Part shown: positions 50,200 to 59,625 of the stretch, in pieces | Numbering within the stretch: position 1 is the stretch's first letter | Layout of the letters: each line of letters begins with the position of its first letter | Assembly: GCA_019247075.1 (NCBI GenBank) | Contig: JAFAPR010000158.1 | Span: 1 to 64,000, forward strand | Length of the DNA stretch: 64,000 bases | Direction of reading: 5' to 3' | Origin: Solirubrobacterales bacterium | Lineage (GTDB): Bacteria > Actinomycetota > Thermoleophilia > Solirubrobacterales > Solirubrobacteraceae | Made by a program: the position numbers and the translations under genes | Notes under the pieces: generated by a model | Database searches by the model: none | What the model saw: the letters and a program-made list of their open reading frames with translations, nothing else | What the model was told of the DNA's origin: nothing

Positions 50200-50993
50200 C
50201 GCACCGACTGCCAGAACTCATCCAGCAGTCTGTTGTAGTCGTGAGGCACTTCCTGAAAGGGCTGGTGCCCGACTGCCGGGATCACCTTCAGCCGGGCATT
50301 CGGGATGCGCTCCGCGATCGCCTGCGAGAAACGCGCCGGCAGGCAGAGGTCGAGCTCGCCGACAGTGACAAGCGTCGGAGCGCTGATCGCGCCGATCCTG
50401 TCGGCCGTATCGTGCTCAAGCAGCGCCTGTGCGGAACGGCAGAAGGCGTCCACTGACTGCGCGTGAGGACTCGCCTCCGCGGCCGCGATCCAGCCGTCCA
50501 TGGTCCCGTCGTTCCAGATCCGCGGGGAGAAGCACCACAGGTTCACGCAGACCAGGAAGTCACGGATCGAGTCGGACTTCTCTGCAGACCACATCCAGTT
50601 GCGCAAGACCTCTAAAAGAAACCGGTCTGCACGACACCACGTTCCGTTGAGGACGAGGCTTGCAATCCGGTCCGGGTGCGCGAGCGCCAGTTCCTGGGCG
50701 ACCGCGCCCCCCATCGACGATCCCACCACATGCGGCCGCTCCAGCTCGAGCGTGTCCATCAGCGCGGCGGTGTCGGCGGCGAAGTCGGCGATCCGGAACG
50801 GCCCGTCGGGCGTGGCTGAGCGCCCCACGCCTCTGTTGTCGAACGTGGTCAGCCGGTAGCGGTCCTTCAGAGCGGCGACCTGATCGACCCAGCACGCGCC
50901 CTCGTCCGCGAGACCGGAGATGAACAGGACGTCGTCGCCCTCACCCTCCTGCTCGAACCAGAGCTCGACGCCGTTGGCGGCAATCGTCGCCAT
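50196..50993 (-). CDS. alpha/beta hydrolase
   Basis: TFDNRGVGRS; VVGSSMGGAVAQELALAHPDRIASLVLNGTW; VGHQPFQE. Confidence 0.88.
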   Translation of the reverse strand: MATIAANGVELWFEQEGEGDDVLFISGLADEGACWVDQVAALKDRYRLTTFDNRGVGRSATPDGPFRIADFAADTAALMDTLELERPHVVGSSMGGAVAQELALAHPDRIASLVLNGTWCRADRFLLEVLRNWMWSAEKSDSIRDFLVCVNLWCFSPRIWNDGTMDGWIAAAEASPHAQSVDAFCRSAQALLEHDTADRIGAISAPTLVTVGELDLCLPARFSQAIAERIPNARLKVIPAVGHQPFQEVPHDYNRLLDEFWQSVR

Positions 50994-51067
50994 GCGTCGT
51001 GAATCCTAACCACCGGTCTCCGACGTCGACTTGCCGACGTCGACGCCGGCGACAGGCACCCAGAAGA

Positions 51068-51511
51068 CTAAGCCGGCACAGGCGATCGGTCAGGCGCCGC
51101 GGCGTGTTCGGCGAGCGCGTCGACCAGCAGTCGCTCGACGGTATCCCGCCAGGCGGCCTCGTCGAGCGTGCGCTGTAGCCCCTGCCGGCGCATGAAGCGG
51201 CGCTTGCCCAGGGTGTCGAGAGCCCGGATCGCCTCCATTACGAGGTGGAAGTCGCGCTCGGCCACGAGGTGCTTGATCTCCTTATTCGCCGTCGCGGTCG
51301 TCTCGAACAGGCCTTCGTCGACCCCCTGCCAGTAGGCATGCTGGAACACGCACCCCGCGACGCCGCCGCCGGGCTTCACCCAGCAGCCGATCGTCAGGCC
51401 GCGCCCGGATGTCTGGATGCCGCGTAGCGCGAGTTGAAGAAGCTGGCGCCCCCGTCCGTCGACCGCCAGCGCCTCGAGTTGGTGGCGAGCGGTCTTCTCC
51501 TCACGTGTCAT
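51068..51511 (-). CDS. hypothetical protein
   Basis: 147-aa ORF downstream of diol dehydratase small subunit; no recognised domain. Confidence 0.55.
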   Translation of the reverse strand: MTREEKTARHQLEALAVDGRGRQLLQLALRGIQTSGRGLTIGCWVKPGGGVAGCVFQHAYWQGVDEGLFETTATANKEIKHLVAERDFHLVMEAIRALDTLGKRRFMRRQGLQRTLDEAAWRDTVERLLVDALAEHAAAPDRSPVPA

Positions 51512-51570
51512 TTTCGACTATCTCCTCTGCTAGCTGCATAAATCATAAGTCCGGTTCTACCCACCCCAAA

Positions 51571-51620
51571 GCCTGCAAACCTGCCGCGGGCGACAGCCTC
51601 GAAACCTGCGGCGGGCGACA
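51571..51620. repeat. 25-bp tandem repeat x2 immediately after the diol dehydratase small subunit stop
   Basis: GCCTGCAAACCTGCCGCGGGCGACA / GCCTCGAAACCTGCGGCGGGCGACA (3 mismatches). Confidence 0.85.
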
Positions 51621-52019
51621 CTAGGCGATCAAGCCACGCCGGACATACACGGCGCGGGCCTCGCGGACAAGCTCGGCGCACCGCTGCGCACCGCGCTCTG
51701 AAAGCTCCGCTGCCAGTGAGTCGAGCTCCTGGGCGGAGGAGCGCGCCGGGCGGAGCATCTCATAGAAGCGGAGCAACTCGTCGTCGTCGAACGCGACGAG
51801 CTCGGCGGCGCGGCGGAGATTCTCGCCCAGCTGCGGGTTGCCTCCGCGCTCGGCGAAACCCGCCTGGAGGCGCAGCGTGTCGGCCGAGACGGCGACGTCA
51901 CGAGGGCCCAGGGCATCGGAGACGGCCACGTCCAGCGTGATCTCGTCCACGGCCTTCCCGGTCGCCGAGCGCACTTGCGCGCGCGCCCCGGGAGATAGCG
52001 GATAGCTCAGGTCGGCCAC
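51621..52019 (-). CDS. B12-dependent diol/glycerol dehydratase small subunit (PduE-like)
   Basis: DVAVSDALGPRDVAVSADTLRLQAGFAERGGNPQLGENLRRAAELVAFDDDELLRFYEMLRPARSS; GTG start overlaps large subunit stop. Confidence 0.85.
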   Translation of the reverse strand: MADLSYPLSPGARAQVRSATGKAVDEITLDVAVSDALGPRDVAVSADTLRLQAGFAERGGNPQLGENLRRAAELVAFDDDELLRFYEMLRPARSSAQELDSLAAELSERGAQRCAELVREARAVYVRRGLIA

Positions 52020-54256
52020 GCCGCCCCCAGCTCGATCGGGTCCGCATTCTCCGCGAGCCTGCGCTCGGTCGCCACGAGTGCGACGACGCGGGCGTGGTAG
52101 CGGGGACCGAGCGGCTCGCTTGACTCCGGCAGGAGAAGGGGCTCCGGCACCAGGCCCTTGGCGTAACGGGCCGCGTTGCACCCCAGCTGGCGATAGAGCT
52201 CCGGAGTGATCCGGGGCGCGATCGACAACAGCTCCAGGTTCGCCAGGGGTGGGAGGTCGGCGCGATGGATGAGCGCCGTCCCCTTTGCCTGGAGGCCCAC
52301 CGACAGTCCCGACCCGGAGAGGCGGGCGGCCGTCGAGCCGATCGAGCCCAGGTCGATCGACCGGCGGACGCGGATGAGCCGCGCCGCGAGCCCCTCTGCC
52401 TCCACCCCGGCCAGGACCGCTCGCAAGACCTCGGCAACGGTCATCCCGTTCAGCGCAACCCAGATGTCGCGTCCGAACGCCGGCGAGAGGCCGATGACCA
52501 CCTCGTCGGCGCGCTCGCCGCGTAACGCCGGTCCATTGTCGCGCAACAGGACGCAGCCCTCCGAGCGTGTTTGCTCGAGGGCGAGGTCGGCCGCAGACCA
52601 CACGTTTCGGACCCGCGCCACCTCATTGCGTCGGTCCGGCGCCATCCGATAACCCGTGCCGGGCCCCGCGTAGTCGTTGGGGTCGGTCAGCGACGAGAGC
52701 ACCTGGAGATCCTCATTCAGGATCGCCGAGGTCTGGAGCACGTCACCGAGGAGCCGCTGCCGGATCATCTCGAGCACGCGCTCGGCTTCGAGCTCGTATC
52801 CGCGTTCGTGAAGCGCCCCCACGGCGTCGAGCGCGGTGAGCCCGGCGTCCATGACCCGTTCGGAGGCGACCTCGGGGAGTTCGGGCGGGAGCGCCGGAAC
52901 GTCGAGGCTGCCGTGGGCGCGTACGCACGCATCGACGTCCTCGTCCGAGAACTCGGCAAGGCCAAGCGCTTCGAACACGGCGCGGCATGCCTCTGCGGCT
53001 CGGCGGCGCACGGCGACCAGGTCAGCGTCATCCCGCCAGCGCAGGCCGCCCTCGAATCCCCAGTCGCGCTGGACGACAAGGTAATCGTCGAGATCCTCCG
53101 CATTCATGTTCGAGGGCCCGAACGCGTTGTCGTAGGCGGGAACCGAGCCGAAGCCGGAGAAGAGAAAGTCTGTTCCCGCGAGAAGCAGCGGAAAGGTATG
53201 CGCCGTGCGCCGGATGTCTGACGCCGACATCAGCGTGTCGTTGCCGCTGCAGGATTCGAGATCGTGCAGCATGACGCACAGGTTCTCGGCGATCACCTCG
53301 CGCATCCCGTCCGGCACCGACGCGGTGACGTTCACGCCATCGATCCCACCGTTCTGCACACCCTGAGCGCCGGCTGCCCGGGTGAGCGCGATGCACCGCG
53401 CCTCCAGGTAGAGCATCGACTTGCCCTCGCTCGCGCCCATCAAGACCTCGGCCCCCGATCCCGAGGTAAAGCGCATCTTCAGCCCCCGCGACGCGTAACA
53501 AGAAGCAAGGAACGCCTTGGACCACGGCGTGTCGTCGCCGTCGACGAAGACCTGCTCCGTGCCGTAGACCGAGACCGTCTCCGCATAGGTCGTCAGTCCA
53601 CGCATCCCGAGCTCGAGCTCGGTTCGCTCTTCCACCGAGCACTGCGTGAGCGCCCCCGGCTGCCCCACCTGGCTCCCAATCAGGAGCGCCAGTGCATTGG
53701 ACGGCGCATGGCGAAGTACCGGCACCGTCGTCTCCAGCTCCCTAAAGCCCAGCGCGACGGCGGACGCGGCGTCCGCGGCGATCAGAAGCGGATGGTCAAC
53801 GCGATTGGTGACGTGTGCCTGGATGGAGGGCGTCCTGCGGACGCGCATCTTCTGCATCGCCTGAAGGATCTCGACAGGCGTCAGAAGCGCCAAGGTGGCG
53901 GCGATCTTCGCGGGTGTCATCCCGGAGGCGAGCCGCGTGACCTCGCTGCGCGGAACGCCGGGGTCGACGATCATCCGCGCGAAGTCGACAGTCGCGGTGG
54001 CCATGGCCTCCTCGGCGACTGAGACGTCGATGCCGTGCCGCGCGATGAATTCGTCCAGCATGTCGAAGTCGGCCTGCGCTTTGCCGTCCAGCTCCACGAT
54101 GCAGCCGTCTTGCAGGCGCAGGGAAGGCTGCGGGTCGAACGGGCTGGAAAAGGCAACCAGCCCCAGCGCGGGATCTTCCGGCACGAGGTTGTCCTCGCTG
54201 ATCGGCCGGCTGGCGAGGTACTCGGACCGGGCCGATGCCCTGTCCTGCACGTACAT
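52007..54256 (-). CDS. B12-dependent diol/glycerol dehydratase, fused large+medium subunits
   Basis: GMRGLTTYAETVSVYGTEQVFVDGDDTPWSKAFLASCYASRGLKMRFTSGSGAEVLMG; C-terminal PduD-like half (DEVVIGLSPAFGRDIWVALNGMTVAEVLRAVLAGVEAEGL). Confidence 0.92.
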   Translation of the reverse strand: MYVQDRASARSEYLASRPISEDNLVPEDPALGLVAFSSPFDPQPSLRLQDGCIVELDGKAQADFDMLDEFIARHGIDVSVAEEAMATATVDFARMIVDPGVPRSEVTRLASGMTPAKIAATLALLTPVEILQAMQKMRVRRTPSIQAHVTNRVDHPLLIAADAASAVALGFRELETTVPVLRHAPSNALALLIGSQVGQPGALTQCSVEERTELELGMRGLTTYAETVSVYGTEQVFVDGDDTPWSKAFLASCYASRGLKMRFTSGSGAEVLMGASEGKSMLYLEARCIALTRAAGAQGVQNGGIDGVNVTASVPDGMREVIAENLCVMLHDLESCSGNDTLMSASDIRRTAHTFPLLLAGTDFLFSGFGSVPAYDNAFGPSNMNAEDLDDYLVVQRDWGFEGGLRWRDDADLVAVRRRAAEACRAVFEALGLAEFSDEDVDACVRAHGSLDVPALPPELPEVASERVMDAGLTALDAVGALHERGYELEAERVLEMIRQRLLGDVLQTSAILNEDLQVLSSLTDPNDYAGPGTGYRMAPDRRNEVARVRNVWSAADLALEQTRSEGCVLLRDNGPALRGERADEVVIGLSPAFGRDIWVALNGMTVAEVLRAVLAGVEAEGLAARLIRVRRSIDLGSIGSTAARLSGSGLSVGLQAKGTALIHRADLPPLANLELLSIAPRITPELYRQLGCNAARYAKGLVPEPLLLPESSEPLGPRYHARVVALVATERRLAENADPIELGAAWPT

Positions 54257-54261
54257 GATTC

Positions 54262-54540
54262 TCAGCGCCGCGGCGATGACGTCGAGGCGAACTCCGCCTG
54301 GTCCGGCTCCCGCTTGGGACGGTCCCCGACGAACAGCGGGTCCTCCCGGCCAGCCTCAGCGGCACCGACGGTTGCGTCGTCTTGCCGGCGGGCCAGGCTA
54401 CGGTCGAGACCGACCCAGGAGCGTCCCGCGCAGCACGTCCGCCCCGCAAGCGACGCGTAGCGATTGACCCAGCTGAGCATCGCGCGGGAACGCTGCATCT
54501 CGGGACCAGGGTACCACCGCCGAGCGCCGGCGCGAACCAC
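54262..54540 (-). CDS. small hypothetical protein upstream of diol dehydratase
   Basis: 92-aa ORF 5 nt upstream of dehydratase start; no homology recognised. Confidence 0.35.
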   Translation of the reverse strand: MVRAGARRWYPGPEMQRSRAMLSWVNRYASLAGRTCCAGRSWVGLDRSLARRQDDATVGAAEAGREDPLFVGDRPKREPDQAEFASTSSPRR

Positions 54541-54600
54541 GTATGCTTGCTCACTCGATCAACTGGGGAGCGCAATGCAGACCGACAGTTGACCCGAGCC

Positions 54601-55707
54601 ATGCGGCTCGGACTAGTGGTCAACCCGATTGCGGGGATGGGTGGGCGCCTCGCCTTCAAAGGGAGCGACGACGTCGCCCTCGTCGCCGCCGCACGCAAGC
54701 GCGGCGAGCTCCCAAGCGCCCCAGTGCGTGCCACCGAGGCGCTAAAGCCGCTCGCTGCGCTTGGCGGCGGGCTGGAGGTCCTGGCATATGCCGGTGAGAT
54801 GGGCGAAAAGGAAGCGGTGAATGCTCACCTCGCGCCGAGCGTCCTGGGTTCGACCGGCCCGGTCACGTCAGCGCAGGACACCCGGGCAGCCGCCACCGCG
54901 ATGGCGCAGCGAAACGTCGACCTGCTGCTGTTCGCCGGCGGAGATGGAACCGCGGTCGACGTGTTGGAGGCGATCGGTGACCGGATTCCCGTGCTGGGCA
55001 TTCCCGCAGGTGTGAAGATGCACTCCGCCGTGTTTGCAGTAACACCTAAGAGCGCAGGCGAATTGACCGCCACTCTCGCCCAGGACGGAAGGTGGGGCCT
55101 GCGCCGAGCCGAGGTGATGGACGTCGACGAGGGGCTGCTACGCGCGGGCTCGATCTCGGCTCGCCTACACGGCTTCCTGAACGTCCCGGACGCCCGCCGG
55201 CACCTGCAGAGCGCGAAGGCGCGCTCGCTTGCGAGTGAAGCGGCCGCGCAGGAAGGGATCGCCAACCACCTGATCGACAACGTCCTCGGGGATCGCGTTT
55301 GGATGATCGGTCCGGGGACGACGACGGCCGTCATTCTCGCGCTGCTCGGGCTCCAGAAGACCGTGCTCGGGGTCGACGTGATCCGCGCCGGCGCCCTGCT
55401 GATGGCCGACGCCGACGAACACGCGCTGCTCGAGCTCCTCGCGGCGGAGAAGGCGGGCATCGTCGTTACTCCGGTCGGGGGACAGGGCTTTCTCTTTGGC
55501 CGAGGCAACCAGCAGCTCTCTGCTCCGGTGATCGACAAGACCGCGCCGGAGCGGATCATCGTCGTCGCCAGCGAGGCGAAGATCGCGCGCCTCGGTGGCG
55601 CTCCACTCCGCGTCGACACCGGCGACGCCGCCCTCGATGCGAGGCTTGCCGGCTACACCCGTATCGTCGTCGGATACAACCGCGAGATTGTCTATCCGAT
55701 CGCCTGA
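54601..55707 (+). CDS. ATP-NAD kinase family / AcoX-like protein
   Basis: MRLGLVVNPIAGMGGRLAFKG; LLFAGGDGTAVDVLEAI; VLGIPAGVKMHSAVFAVTP. Confidence 0.87.
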   Translation: MRLGLVVNPIAGMGGRLAFKGSDDVALVAAARKRGELPSAPVRATEALKPLAALGGGLEVLAYAGEMGEKEAVNAHLAPSVLGSTGPVTSAQDTRAAATAMAQRNVDLLLFAGGDGTAVDVLEAIGDRIPVLGIPAGVKMHSAVFAVTPKSAGELTATLAQDGRWGLRRAEVMDVDEGLLRAGSISARLHGFLNVPDARRHLQSAKARSLASEAAAQEGIANHLIDNVLGDRVWMIGPGTTTAVILALLGLQKTVLGVDVIRAGALLMADADEHALLELLAAEKAGIVVTPVGGQGFLFGRGNQQLSAPVIDKTAPERIIVVASEAKIARLGGAPLRVDTGDAALDARLAGYTRIVVGYNREIVYPIA

Positions 55708-55726
55708 TCGAAGAGGAGGTCACTAC

Positions 55727-57118
55727 GTGACGGACGCTCCGTCCGCCCATCCTTACATTCCTAACTCGGCGCCCGAGATCAAGCGCGCCATGCTGGACGC
55801 GGTCGGCGTACCAGCCGCCGACGAGCTATACGGTTCGATTCCCGCTCGGCTTCGCTTCCCCGGACTACTCGACCTCCCCGAGCCGCTGCGCTCGGAGTAT
55901 GAGCTGCGCCGCCACGTCACGGGTGTGCTCGATCGCAACGAGAGCGCTGCCGAGCGGCTGAGCTTCCTCGGCGGAGGATGCTGGCCCCACTACGTCCCCG
56001 CCGTGTGCGACGAGATCGTCAACCGCGGGGAGTTCCTGACCGCGTACTACGGCGACACCTACGGGGACCACGGCAAGCTGCAGGCGCTGTTCGAATACGC
56101 GAGCATGATCGGCGAGCTGGTCGAGTGCGATGCCGTCAGCCAGCCGACGTACGACTGGGGCGCTGCGGCCGCCACGTCGATCTGCATGGCGGCTCGGATC
56201 ACCGGCCGGCGAGTCGCGCTCGTGCCGGCGTCGATCGGGGCGCAACGGCGCTCGCTGATCGAGGGCTATTGCCGGCCCTGGGTCGAGATCGTGACGATCC
56301 CATTCGATTCGGGGACCGGGGTGTTGGCGCTCGAGCGCATCCGGGACGCGCTCTCGCCGCAGACTGCTTGCGTCTATCTCGAGGTGCCGGGCTTTCTGGG
56401 CGTCATCGAGACGCAGGCGGAGGAGATCGCGACACTCTCGCGCGAGGCGGGGGCGCTTCAGATCGTGGGCGTCGATCCGATCTCGCTGGGCGTGCTGGAG
56501 GCGCCTCCACGGTACGGAGCCGACATCGTCTGCGGCGAGCTTCAGCCGCTCGGGATACATATGCACTATGGGGGCGGGCTGGCAGGATTTGTCGCCTCGC
56601 CGGATACCGAGCGCTTCGTCTCCGAATACCCCACGTTCCTGATCGGCCTCGGTCCAACTGTCATGGACGGCGAGTACGCCTTTGGCGAGGTCGTCTGGGA
56701 GAGGACCTCTTACGTCCAGCGCGGCGACTCCAAGGAGTACGCGGGCACGACTCAGAACCTGTGGGCGATTGCCGCTGGCGCGTACCTCGGGCTGGTCGGG
56801 CCGCAGGGGCTAGCCGAGCTCGGTCGGACCATCACCTCCCGAGCGCACTACGCAGCTCGGCGCCTGGACGGCCTGCCGGGCGTCCGAGCGCCGGCGCTCT
56901 CGGCTCCGTTCTTCAAAGAGTTCGTCGTCGACTTCAACGAGAGCGGCGCCAGTGTGGCTGAGATCAACCTCGCGCTGCGCCAGCGGGGGATCTTCGGGGG
57001 CCTCGACCTCTCCGCCGAGTACCCGGAGCTCGGTCAAAGCGCGCTCTTCTGCGTGACCGAGGTACATACGAAAGCCGACATCCATCGTCTCGCCGACGAG
57101 CTTGCGGACGTCTTTTAG
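55727..57118 (+). CDS. gcvPA: glycine dehydrogenase (decarboxylating) subunit 1-like (GcvPA)
   Basis: YIPNSAPEIKRAMLDAVG; FLGGGCWPHYVP; VSQPTYDWGAAAATSICMAARIT; QPLGIHMHYGGGLAGF. Confidence 0.87.
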   Translation: MTDAPSAHPYIPNSAPEIKRAMLDAVGVPAADELYGSIPARLRFPGLLDLPEPLRSEYELRRHVTGVLDRNESAAERLSFLGGGCWPHYVPAVCDEIVNRGEFLTAYYGDTYGDHGKLQALFEYASMIGELVECDAVSQPTYDWGAAAATSICMAARITGRRVALVPASIGAQRRSLIEGYCRPWVEIVTIPFDSGTGVLALERIRDALSPQTACVYLEVPGFLGVIETQAEEIATLSREAGALQIVGVDPISLGVLEAPPRYGADIVCGELQPLGIHMHYGGGLAGFVASPDTERFVSEYPTFLIGLGPTVMDGEYAFGEVVWERTSYVQRGDSKEYAGTTQNLWAIAAGAYLGLVGPQGLAELGRTITSRAHYAARRLDGLPGVRAPALSAPFFKEFVVDFNESGASVAEINLALRQRGIFGGLDLSAEYPELGQSALFCVTEVHTKADIHRLADELADVF

Positions 57119-58705
57119 ATGACACTGCGTCAGTTCCACCAGGCCAGCTGGAACGAGCCGATCCTGCTCGAGCTGTCGAACCCCGGAGAGCGAGGGATCG
57201 TCCCGCCGCAGATCGAGCAGGACCTCGCAGCGCAGGACGGTCTCGGCGACCTGCCCGCCGCGCTGCGCCGCTCGGAGGCGCCGCGGCTCCCGGAGCTCAG
57301 CCAGCCGCAGCTTCTGCGCCACTACCTCCGCCTCTCACAAGAGACGCTCGGAAACGACGTGAACATCCATCTCGGGCTGGGGACGTGCACGATGAAGTAC
57401 AGCCCGAAGGTCAACGAGGAATTCGTCCGTTCGCCAAAGGTGGCCGATCTCCACCCCCTGCAGGACGAGGAGACGGTGCAGGGCATGCTCGAGGTGTTCT
57501 TCCGCTTAGAGCAGATGCTCAGAGAGATCTCGGGAATGGATCGGTTCACGTTTCAGCCTGCTGGTGGGTCTCAGGGCGTGTATGCAAACGCCAGGATGAT
57601 GCGCGCCTACCACGCCGCGCGGGGCGAGGACCACCGCGACGAGATCGTCACGACGATCTTCTCGCACCCATGCGACGGGGCAGGGCCGGCCACAGTCGGC
57701 TACAAGGTCGTCACGGTCTACGCGGGCGACAAGGGATACCCGGAGCCTGACGCGATCCGCAAAGCCGTCTCCGAGCGAACCGCCGGTCTGATGATCACCA
57801 ACCCCGAAGACACCGGACTGTTCAACCCTCACATCGACGAGATCGTTGAGATCATTCACGAAGCCGGCGGCCTGTGCCACTACGACCAGGCCAATGCGAA
57901 CGGGATCCTCGGCATCACCAGAGCACGCGACGTCGGCTTCGACCTGTGCCAGTTCAACCTGCACAAGACCTTCTCGTCGCCGCACTGCTCGATGGGGATG
58001 CCGGTGGGCGCTTGCGGTGTCACCTCCGAGCTCGAGCGTTTCCTTCCCGTTCCCACTGTCGAGTTCGACGGCACGCGTTACCGGCTGGATTATGAAAGGC
58101 CGCAGTCGGTGGGGAAGATCCGGGCCTTCCACGGCGTGCCCGCAACGGTCGTCCGCTCGTTCGCATGGGTGATGAGCCTCGGCGCCGAAGGACTGCGAGA
58201 AGTCGCCGAGGCCGCGGTCCTCAACAACAACTACCTGGCATCGCGCTTGGCGGGCGTTCGAGGGCTCGCCGTTTCGTTCGCGGACACGAACCCCGCGCAC
58301 CGGTTAGAGCAGATCCGCTACAGCCTCGCGCAGCTCCAGGAGGAGACGGGCGTCGGCACGCTTGACGTGGCCAGGCGAACCTCCGACTTCGGCGTCGCCA
58401 GCTACTTCCCCAGCCACGAGCCATGGATCGTTCCGGAGCCGATGACGTTGGAGCCGTCGGACTCCTATTCGCGCGCCGATCTCGATCAGTACTCAGAGAT
58501 CATCGCGGAGATCTCCCGCGAGGCGTATGAGGAGCCCCAGACGGTCCTGGACTCCCCGCAGCGAAGCACGGTTCACAGAATGGACCAGGCGCCACACGAC
58601 GACCCCGAGCGGTGGGCGCTCACCTGGCGGGCGTATCTGCGCAAGCAGGGAGGCAGCGCCGCATCGGAGGCGACGGCGCTCGAGGCTCAGACCTCGGGCC
58701 CATAG
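57119..58705 (+). CDS. gcvPB: glycine dehydrogenase (decarboxylating) subunit 2-like (GcvPB)
   Basis: HLGLGTCTMKYSPKVNEE; FTFQPAGGSQGVYANARMMRAYH; LCQFNLHKTFSSPHCSMGMPVGACGV with PLP Lys. Confidence 0.9.
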   Translation: MTLRQFHQASWNEPILLELSNPGERGIVPPQIEQDLAAQDGLGDLPAALRRSEAPRLPELSQPQLLRHYLRLSQETLGNDVNIHLGLGTCTMKYSPKVNEEFVRSPKVADLHPLQDEETVQGMLEVFFRLEQMLREISGMDRFTFQPAGGSQGVYANARMMRAYHAARGEDHRDEIVTTIFSHPCDGAGPATVGYKVVTVYAGDKGYPEPDAIRKAVSERTAGLMITNPEDTGLFNPHIDEIVEIIHEAGGLCHYDQANANGILGITRARDVGFDLCQFNLHKTFSSPHCSMGMPVGACGVTSELERFLPVPTVEFDGTRYRLDYERPQSVGKIRAFHGVPATVVRSFAWVMSLGAEGLREVAEAAVLNNNYLASRLAGVRGLAVSFADTNPAHRLEQIRYSLAQLQEETGVGTLDVARRTSDFGVASYFPSHEPWIVPEPMTLEPSDSYSRADLDQYSEIIAEISREAYEEPQTVLDSPQRSTVHRMDQAPHDDPERWALTWRAYLRKQGGSAASEATALEAQTSGP

Positions 58706-58711
58706 CCGCGG

Positions 58712-59611
58712 ATGCACACGACCCCGGTGACAGGCCGCGGGCATGTCCCGATCTCGCCGCGGCCCGAGCTCGAATTCGCGCCTCGTATCGCAGCGCTGGA
58801 TGAGGTTTTCTCGGGGCGCCTCGGGTTGCACGCGGTGCGGCTCGACGACGGCGAGTCGGTGCAGTTGCGCGCAGACGAGCGCTTCCCGACGGCGTCGGTG
58901 ATCAAGGTCTCGCTGTGCTGCGCGGTGCTCGATCTGATCGCGCGCGGGGAAGCCGGCCTGCGCCAGACCCTGCGGCTGCCGCCGCCTGGGCAACGCGTCC
59001 CGGGAGGGGGGGTCCTCAAACAGCTCGAGCTCGACTCGATATCGCTCAAGGACGCGATCGAGCTCACCGTGACCCTTTCCGACAACGTCGCCACCAACGC
59101 CCTGATCGATCTCTGCGACAGCGATCGGGTGAACGCGTATCTGGACCTCATCGGACTCGAGCAGACGCGCCTTCTGGGTCCTGTTGACTTCGCCAGGATC
59201 GGCCCGGGACTGCAGGGAGGGATCGGAGTCTCGACGGCCCGCGAGCAGACGCGGCTCATGACCGCGCTGGCGCAGGAGCGCATCCTGACCCCCGAGCTGT
59301 GCCGGTATCTCGTCGGGGTGCTCGCCCGCCAGCACTACCAGGATCAGATCCCGCGTTGGCTTCCGTTCGATCCGTACGCCCAGTATCACGGCCGCGCCCA
59401 GCCGCTCACCATCGCCAACAAGACCGGAGAGCTCGACGGGATCCGCGCCGACGCGGGGCTGCTGATGCACGACCAGCGCGGCACGCTCGCGATCGCCGTG
59501 TTCACCGACGGAGGGCTCGACCTGCGCGAAACCGTCGACGTCGAGGGTTCGCTCGCGGTCGCCGAATGCGCAGCCGCGACAGCGGCTCATCTGCTGGGTT
59601 TCGAGGTCTGA
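58712..59611 (+). CDS. class A beta-lactamase-like serine hydrolase
   Basis: SVIK (SxxK), SDN, KTG motifs in the expected order. Confidence 0.87.
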   Translation: MHTTPVTGRGHVPISPRPELEFAPRIAALDEVFSGRLGLHAVRLDDGESVQLRADERFPTASVIKVSLCCAVLDLIARGEAGLRQTLRLPPPGQRVPGGGVLKQLELDSISLKDAIELTVTLSDNVATNALIDLCDSDRVNAYLDLIGLEQTRLLGPVDFARIGPGLQGGIGVSTAREQTRLMTALAQERILTPELCRYLVGVLARQHYQDQIPRWLPFDPYAQYHGRAQPLTIANKTGELDGIRADAGLLMHDQRGTLAIAVFTDGGLDLRETVDVEGSLAVAECAAATAAHLLGFEV

Positions 59612-59625
59612 TTAGACTTCGGCGC

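Noticed and set aside
54257-54600. Cobalamin riboswitch upstream of the diol dehydratase
   Set aside because: No B12-box-like motif recognised by eye in this short region; would need a covariance-model search
54601-55707. AcoX-like gene as part of the acetoin dehydrogenase E1 cluster at 31-33 kb
   Set aside because: About 21 kb away and co-directional with gcvP genes instead; linkage to the E1 genes cannot be supported
55708-55726. Glycine riboswitch in front of gcvPA
   Set aside because: Only about 20 nt separates it from the upstream gene; no room for an aptamer
58712-59611. Antibiotic resistance beta-lactamase
   Set aside because: SxxK/SDN/KTG present, but no obvious signal peptide and it is embedded in a metabolic operon; generic serine hydrolase of class A fold is safer
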